Shown: piece after piece, positions 59,869-64,000 of the stretch
Layout: each line of letters begins with the position of its first letter
How positions within the stretch are numbered: position 1 is the stretch's first letter
Origin: Chloracidobacterium sp.
GTDB taxonomy: Bacteria > Acidobacteriota > Blastocatellia > Pyrinomonadales > Pyrinomonadaceae
Reading direction: 5' to 3'
Assembly (NCBI GenBank): GCA_016715795.1
Contig: JADJXP010000002.1
Span: 496,001-560,000 of the forward strand
DNA length: 64,000 bases
The notes under the pieces: generated by a model
The model's input: only the letters and a program-made list of their open reading frames with translations
Told to the model about the DNA's origin: nothing
Database searches by the model: none
Program-made: the position numbers and the translations under genes

Positions 59869-60489
59869 CTATTGCGTTGCGTGGATATGAACGGCTGCCG
59901 CGGCGGGTTGTTCAGCCTGCGGGATCGAGATGAAGGCCCGCACTACGGCCGGATCAAATTCGATCCCTGCCCATTCGATCAGATATTTTCGGGCCTCGTC
60001 CACCGATATCGGCTGCCGAAACGGCCGTGCGGCGGTCATCGATGCGTAAGTGTCAGCGACTCGCAATATTCGTGCCGCGAGCGGCGTCTGGTCGCCCTCG
60101 ATGCCGTCAGGGTAACCGCAGCCGTTCCACCATTCATGATGCCAACGAATAATAAGTTGAACGCCGCGCGGCAGCCCGAGCTTTGCGGCCTCCTGCTCAC
60201 CGATCACAGGATGTCGCTGTAGGTCGAGCAATTCGCTTACGCTTAGGTCGCGAGGCGAGTGAATATACTCGCGGTTCATTGACATCTCGCCGAGGTCGTG
60301 GACGAGAGCGGCCTGTTTTAAAAGGAACCGATCGCGCGACGCGAGATTGAACGAGGCACTCAAGGCATCTGATATCGACGCAACGTGAGCGGCGTGCCCG
60401 GCGGGGTACCGTTCAAAATCGTCCATTTGCGCCGAAATCCGCAGGAGCTTCTCTTCAGCGTCGGTCCTTTCGGCAAGTATGCTCTCCAC
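59869..60489 (-). CDS. HD-GYP-type phosphohydrolase domain protein
   Basis: 206 residues. A single HD-GYP-like domain (c-di-GMP phosphodiesterase family): HAAHVASISDALS, HDLGEMSMN (HD pair), RHPVIGEQEA, IIRWHHEWWNGCGYPDGI (GYP motif intact), ILRVADTYASMTAARPFR. No sensor domain is fused. It directly abuts the downstream D12-like gene. Enzyme activity is plausible but untested. Confidence 0.85.
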   Translation of the reverse strand: MESILAERTDAEEKLLRISAQMDDFERYPAGHAAHVASISDALSASFNLASRDRFLLKQAALVHDLGEMSMNREYIHSPRDLSVSELLDLQRHPVIGEQEAAKLGLPRGVQLIIRWHHEWWNGCGYPDGIEGDQTPLAARILRVADTYASMTAARPFRQPISVDEARKYLIEWAGIEFDPAVVRAFISIPQAEQPAAAAVHIHATQ

Positions 60490-60548
60490 GACTGATAGTT
60501 TCCCTTTTTTGTTGGGATAGTTTCAAGTAGCCGGTCAATCTCAATTCT

Positions 60549-62102
60549 CTAGACCTTTGCCTTGAGCGATTCCAGCATCTGCTGCGCCTCTCGATTGCTC
60601 GGGAATTTTGCCAACAGGCGCGTAAGTTCGCCCTCGGCCCGTTTTATTAGATTCATCTTTATGAAGAACTCAGCGAGCATAAGACGGAACGTCCAATTAT
60701 CGGGATCGAGCTTGAGGGCAGCCTGCATTTCAGCCTCGGCCTTGTGCCGCTGCTTTTGGTCCTCTGAGAGGGCCTTGCCGTAATACGCATGATATTTTGC
60801 ATTCTTTGGTGCGTAGTGGGCTGCTCGGGCGAGCAACGGCAGGGCATTCTCATTGTCACCGTCCATAAGCAGGTTGAAACCGACTTGGAAGCTCTCGGCC
60901 GCCTGTTCCAACTGCAGGCTGGCGTTGCCTGCTGCACCGTCCGCTTGGTTTTTCTCACGGGCTGCGAGTTCTTTGCGCATTCGATAATCGTACATTTCGC
61001 GAGATTCGCTGCTCTTTAGCGTCTCGTGTGCCTGAGCCAGTTCGGTAAAGGCGTGCTGAACGCGTCTAAATGTCTCGCCGCCGGCGGCGTGAAAGCGATC
61101 TGGATGGAACATCTTTGCCAATGCAAAGTAGGATCGTTTTATTTTGCTTGCTTCATCCGACACATCGACGCCCAGTATGTCGTAATATGTGGCGGCATTC
61201 TCGACCCTGTCGAGATACTCATCCAACGAGAGCGTGATCTCCGGAACGGGGGCGTGCACATCGGCCGGTGGTGCTTCGACGGTTGGCTCGACGGTTGCAA
61301 CAGCTTCCGGAGTACCCGGAAGCTTTGCCTCGCGACGCAGTTCGAGCTTTGCGGTTCGCATCGCGGCGACGGCCTCGGGAGAAAGGGCCGGCTGCCAATC
61401 GTAACGTTCGAGAAGCCCACCAAGCCAAAGGGTATAGATCAGGTGCAACGCCGTGGCATCGGAGTAGGACGAGACGTCGACAATGTTCTGTGCGGTTAGC
61501 TTGCCCGTGTCGGTGCACCACAGAACGAACGATTCCTCGGCCGTCAATTCAAACCCCTCGACGGCTAGATCGGAGCGGCCAAAAACCTCGTCAAAGCTGC
61601 GAAATCGATCCATCAGGATCGCTTCCGGCATGCATCGCCCGTAGTCGATCAGCAGCCTGCGGGTGTCGATATCGAAGGATAGTCCGTCGCGGATCCTCGC
61701 GAGCGAACTGAATGTCCAGTCACCGCTTGCCCACGTCATGAGGTCGACGATGATGGCCTCGATCTGTTCGGTAAAGAGCCGTTCGATATCACTCTTGGTC
61801 AGAAAATGTTTTTCTTCAAGATAGGCCGCAAGTTCGTGATCGTTAGCAAAGTTAGATATCTGTTTCAGGTCTTCCTTCTTTAGCCTGTTTCGCCGAAGCA
61901 GAATGTCGAAAAGCCGTGATGAACGTGCGTTCGAGACAGCAAAAGCTACACGTCCTGACTTGAAATATACGACGCACTTCTTCTCTTTGTCCGACACGCG
62001 CAGGCTGCCATTGAGCCGTGCGGTGGCGATTTCCGCCATCAATTCGGCAAACGGATGGGTCAGGACAGTTCCCTGAACTTCGAGTTCGGACTGCGAGGTC
62101 AT
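60549..62102 (-). CDS. PATAN (DUF4388)-J domain-TPR protein
   Basis: 517 residues. Residues about 1-180 resemble the DUF4388/PATAN domain (FAELMAEIATARLNGSLRVSDKEKKCVVYFKSGRVAFA, FLTKSDIERLFTEQIEAIIVDLMTWASGDWTF). A DnaJ J-domain follows at about 300-365 (YYDILGVDVSDEASKIKRSYFALAKMFHPDRFH, with the HPD motif). The C terminus has TPR repeats (NALPLLARAAHYAPKNAKYHAYYGKAL). It is the first gene of a run with the HD-GYP and D12-like genes. PATAN domains occur in social/gliding bacteria. Confidence 0.85.
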   Translation of the reverse strand: MTSQSELEVQGTVLTHPFAELMAEIATARLNGSLRVSDKEKKCVVYFKSGRVAFAVSNARSSRLFDILLRRNRLKKEDLKQISNFANDHELAAYLEEKHFLTKSDIERLFTEQIEAIIVDLMTWASGDWTFSSLARIRDGLSFDIDTRRLLIDYGRCMPEAILMDRFRSFDEVFGRSDLAVEGFELTAEESFVLWCTDTGKLTAQNIVDVSSYSDATALHLIYTLWLGGLLERYDWQPALSPEAVAAMRTAKLELRREAKLPGTPEAVATVEPTVEAPPADVHAPVPEITLSLDEYLDRVENAATYYDILGVDVSDEASKIKRSYFALAKMFHPDRFHAAGGETFRRVQHAFTELAQAHETLKSSESREMYDYRMRKELAAREKNQADGAAGNASLQLEQAAESFQVGFNLLMDGDNENALPLLARAAHYAPKNAKYHAYYGKALSEDQKQRHKAEAEMQAALKLDPDNWTFRLMLAEFFIKMNLIKRAEGELTRLLAKFPSNREAQQMLESLKAKV

Positions 62103-62242
62103 GCTAGGCAGAAAGCGCGGGAGCAGGCGAAACGACCGAATGACGGCCTTCTCTCAAGGATATCAAATACTCACAGCGAAAGTTAAGACCTATTTTTAGC
62201 GTTCGGTCACGCTATCTGTTAGCATTTTGAGCATCTGCAAGC

Positions 62243-62986
62243 ATGGCCACTGATCTGGAAATTCGCGAATGTACTACGTTGGACGAAATGGCCGCATGCG
62301 TACAATTGCAGCGTGCGGTTTTCCCTCTGCCGGAGGCCGAGATATCGCCGGTCCGCCACTTTGTTGTGACGAAGAACGCAGGAGGATTCGCGCTGGGAGC
62401 CTTTGACGGCGGCCGTCTAGCAGGCTTTTCATTGAGCGTTCCGGCATTTCTGCGCGGTGCGCGGGCCTTCTATTCGCACATGACAGGCGTCCTGCCGGAA
62501 TATCAATCTCACGGGTTAGGAGCGAAATTAAAATGGGCCCAGAGAGAACGGGCCCTGGCTCTCGGCGTCAATTATGTTAAGTGGACCTTCGAGCCGGTTA
62601 AAGCCCGGAACGCCTACTTTAATATCGAGAAGCTCGGAGCGATCGTCGGCGAGTTTCGGGAGAATTTCTACGGAGTTGACTATGCGACGGCTCCGGAATT
62701 AAGACAGGGCATGGCAAGTGACAGACTCTTTGCCGAATGGCATCTCGCGAGCGACAAGGTCGCCGCTCTGGCTAATGGCGACGGTGTCAGCGAACCGCAG
62801 CCGCCTGTCGCGAATATCGAGATCATGAACGACTGGCCCGGTCTGGTAGCAGCCGACCCTGAGAAAGCCCGAACCGAGCAATTACGGATCCGCTTGGAGT
62901 TTCAAGAGGCGTTCGAATTCGGTTTCATCTGCCGCGGATTTTACCGGGACAAGGATCGGCCCGCGTTTTTGCTTTACAGGTCATAG
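62243..62986 (+). CDS. GNAT-family acetyltransferase
   Basis: 247 residues, GNAT fold of the COG3375 kind: FALGAFDGGRLAGFSLSVPAFL, SHMTGVLPEYQSHGLGAKLKWAQRERALALG (motif A, acetyl-CoA site) and FEPVKARNAYFNIEKLG. The substrate is unknown. The Rieske oxygenase start follows 2 nt after its stop. Confidence 0.85.
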   Translation: MATDLEIRECTTLDEMAACVQLQRAVFPLPEAEISPVRHFVVTKNAGGFALGAFDGGRLAGFSLSVPAFLRGARAFYSHMTGVLPEYQSHGLGAKLKWAQRERALALGVNYVKWTFEPVKARNAYFNIEKLGAIVGEFRENFYGVDYATAPELRQGMASDRLFAEWHLASDKVAALANGDGVSEPQPPVANIEIMNDWPGLVAADPEKARTEQLRIRLEFQEAFEFGFICRGFYRDKDRPAFLLYRS

Positions 62987-62988
62987 TG

Positions 62989-64000
62989 ATGTCCATCTTT
63001 GAGATCGATCCCGATATCAAGAAAGCCCGGACGCTCTCATCGGATTTCTACACCGATCGAGCTTGGTTTGAACTCTCAAAAGAAGAAATATTCGCGCATT
63101 CGTGGCAATTCCTTGGGCACGAAAGCCAATTCACCGGCCTGACGCCGTTGACGCTTCTGCCCGGAATGCTCGATGAACCGGTTTTGCTCGCGCAGAAGGG
63201 CGATCAGTTCCGCTGTCTCTCGAATGTCTGCACGCATCGCGCAAAAATATTGGTCGAGGAGCCGTGCGAGGCTAAGCTGATCCGCTGCGGATATCACGGC
63301 CGGCGGTTCTCGCTTGACGGGAAATTCGTGTCGATGCCGGAATTCGAGGGCGTAGAGGATTTTCCGTCTGACGCCGACAACCTAAAGCAGGTGGAATTCG
63401 CAGTGCGGCAAGGTTTTATGTTCGCGTCTGTCGAATCTAAGGCGTCGTTCGATACGTTCACGGCCGATGCAGCAGAACGATTTGGCGATTACGATATAGA
63501 CAGTTCACAATTGCGTCTGACCTCAAAACGGGAATACGAGATCGGAGCACATTGGGCGTTGTATTGCGAGAACTATCTCGAGGGATTTCACATCCCTTAC
63601 GTCCACAAGGGCCTCAACGAGATCGTCGATTACGGCACGTACAAGACCGAGACGTTCCGCTATTCGAGTCTCCAGACCGGTTATGACGGTGAAGGAAACA
63701 TTGCCGCGCGATACCTGTTCATCTTCCCGAATATGATGTTCAATTTTTATCCGTGGGGCGTCTCGGTCAACGTCGTCCGGCCCGTGACGCCGACCAAAAC
63801 GGTTGTCGAATTCCTGACCTACGTCGGCGACGATTCATTGGTCGATCAAGGTGCGGGCGCCGACCTGCATTCGGTAGAATTAGAGGACGAGGCTGTGGTC
63901 GAAAGTGTGCAGCGCGGCATCCGGTCGCGTTTTTACACGCACGGGCGATACTCACCGACACGAGAACAAGGAACGCATCACTTTCATCGCCTGATCGCCG
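62989..64000 (+). CDS. Rieske non-heme iron oxygenase alpha subunit, truncated by the window
   Basis: 337 codons are visible and the frame is open at the right edge. The Rieske motif is CTHRAKILVEEPCEAKLIRCGYHGRRFS (CxH...CxxH, about 83-110). The mononuclear-iron ligands HIPYVH (ENYLEGFHIPYVHK) and a later acidic stretch (LEDEAVVESVQRG) follow. It belongs to the family including choline monooxygenase and aromatic ring-hydroxylating dioxygenases. The end is missing, so the substrate cannot be narrowed down. Confidence 0.9.
   Translation, partial: MSIFEIDPDIKKARTLSSDFYTDRAWFELSKEEIFAHSWQFLGHESQFTGLTPLTLLPGMLDEPVLLAQKGDQFRCLSNVCTHRAKILVEEPCEAKLIRCGYHGRRFSLDGKFVSMPEFEGVEDFPSDADNLKQVEFAVRQGFMFASVESKASFDTFTADAAERFGDYDIDSSQLRLTSKREYEIGAHWALYCENYLEGFHIPYVHKGLNEIVDYGTYKTETFRYSSLQTGYDGEGNIAARYLFIFPNMMFNFYPWGVSVNVVRPVTPTKTVVEFLTYVGDDSLVDQGAGADLHSVELEDEAVVESVQRGIRSRFYTHGRYSPTREQGTHHFHRLIA

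Overview
The window looks like a chromosomal segment of an Acidobacteriota member, most likely class Blastocatellia (Pyrinomonadales type). This is inferred from secreted proteins with long (Pro-Thr)n linkers and C-terminal FG-GAP/VCBS repeats, an exosortase-style exopolysaccharide cluster, and abundant hairpin-forming short tandem repeats between genes. It carries about 55 protein genes and three tRNAs. There is no rRNA, CRISPR array, prophage or classical IS element.

Layout. 1-4500: XdhC-family factor, thiamine genes thiE-thiD, an envelope protein, acylphosphatase and apt. 4579-4655: a tRNA-Arg(CCU) with an unusual but compensated D-loop/T-loop pair. 4763-12221: a CRP-type operator, a long leader and a 2411-residue secreted mosaic protein. 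12561-19803: housekeeping block (nnr-tsaE-ppk1, CYTH, bacilliredoxin, PilZ, radA). 20036-23746: a two-gene secreted-protein unit whose first gene starts across a C11 tract, a candidate phase-variable switch. 23750-24219: a nested palindrome and a second perfect CRP-type operator. 24220-34046: exopolysaccharide cluster (TPR lipoprotein, small membrane protein, Wzz, ExeA-like ATPase, tyrosine kinase, glycosyltransferase, export protein, Ycf48-like protein). 34047-38417: yvcK/glmR-glmU-glmS, supplying UDP-GlcNAc. 38767-40276: a frameshifted MglB-like gene and an MglA GTPase, separated by a four-helix-bundle (S23) gene lying between inverted heptamer arrays. 40374-41173: a nucleotidyltransferase pair resembling a toxin-antitoxin module. 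41226-41451: tRNA-Asp and tRNA-Val. 41634-57568: mixed metabolism and envelope genes, including purH, a TPR protein, an NDP-sugar pyrophosphorylase, mutM, an S41 protease and a fused homocysteine methyltransferase/MTHFR. 57657-64000: an MFS transporter, a three-gene unit (PATAN/J-domain/TPR protein, HD-GYP protein, degenerate D12-methyltransferase-like protein), a GNAT protein and a truncated Rieske oxygenase.

Functional theme. Much of the window concerns the cell surface: sugar-nucleotide supply, polysaccharide assembly, giant secreted proteins and a polarity GTPase. Two near-identical CRP-type operators, each about 210 bp before the gene they would control, suggest that the mosaic protein and the polysaccharide cluster share a regulator.

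Most novel leads: the S23 gene inside an inverted heptamer-repeat hairpin that splits mglB from mglA, together with solo hairpins of the same design across the window; the C11 contingency tract; the tRNA-Arg U19-A56 exchange; and the PATAN-J/HD-GYP/dead-D12 operon.
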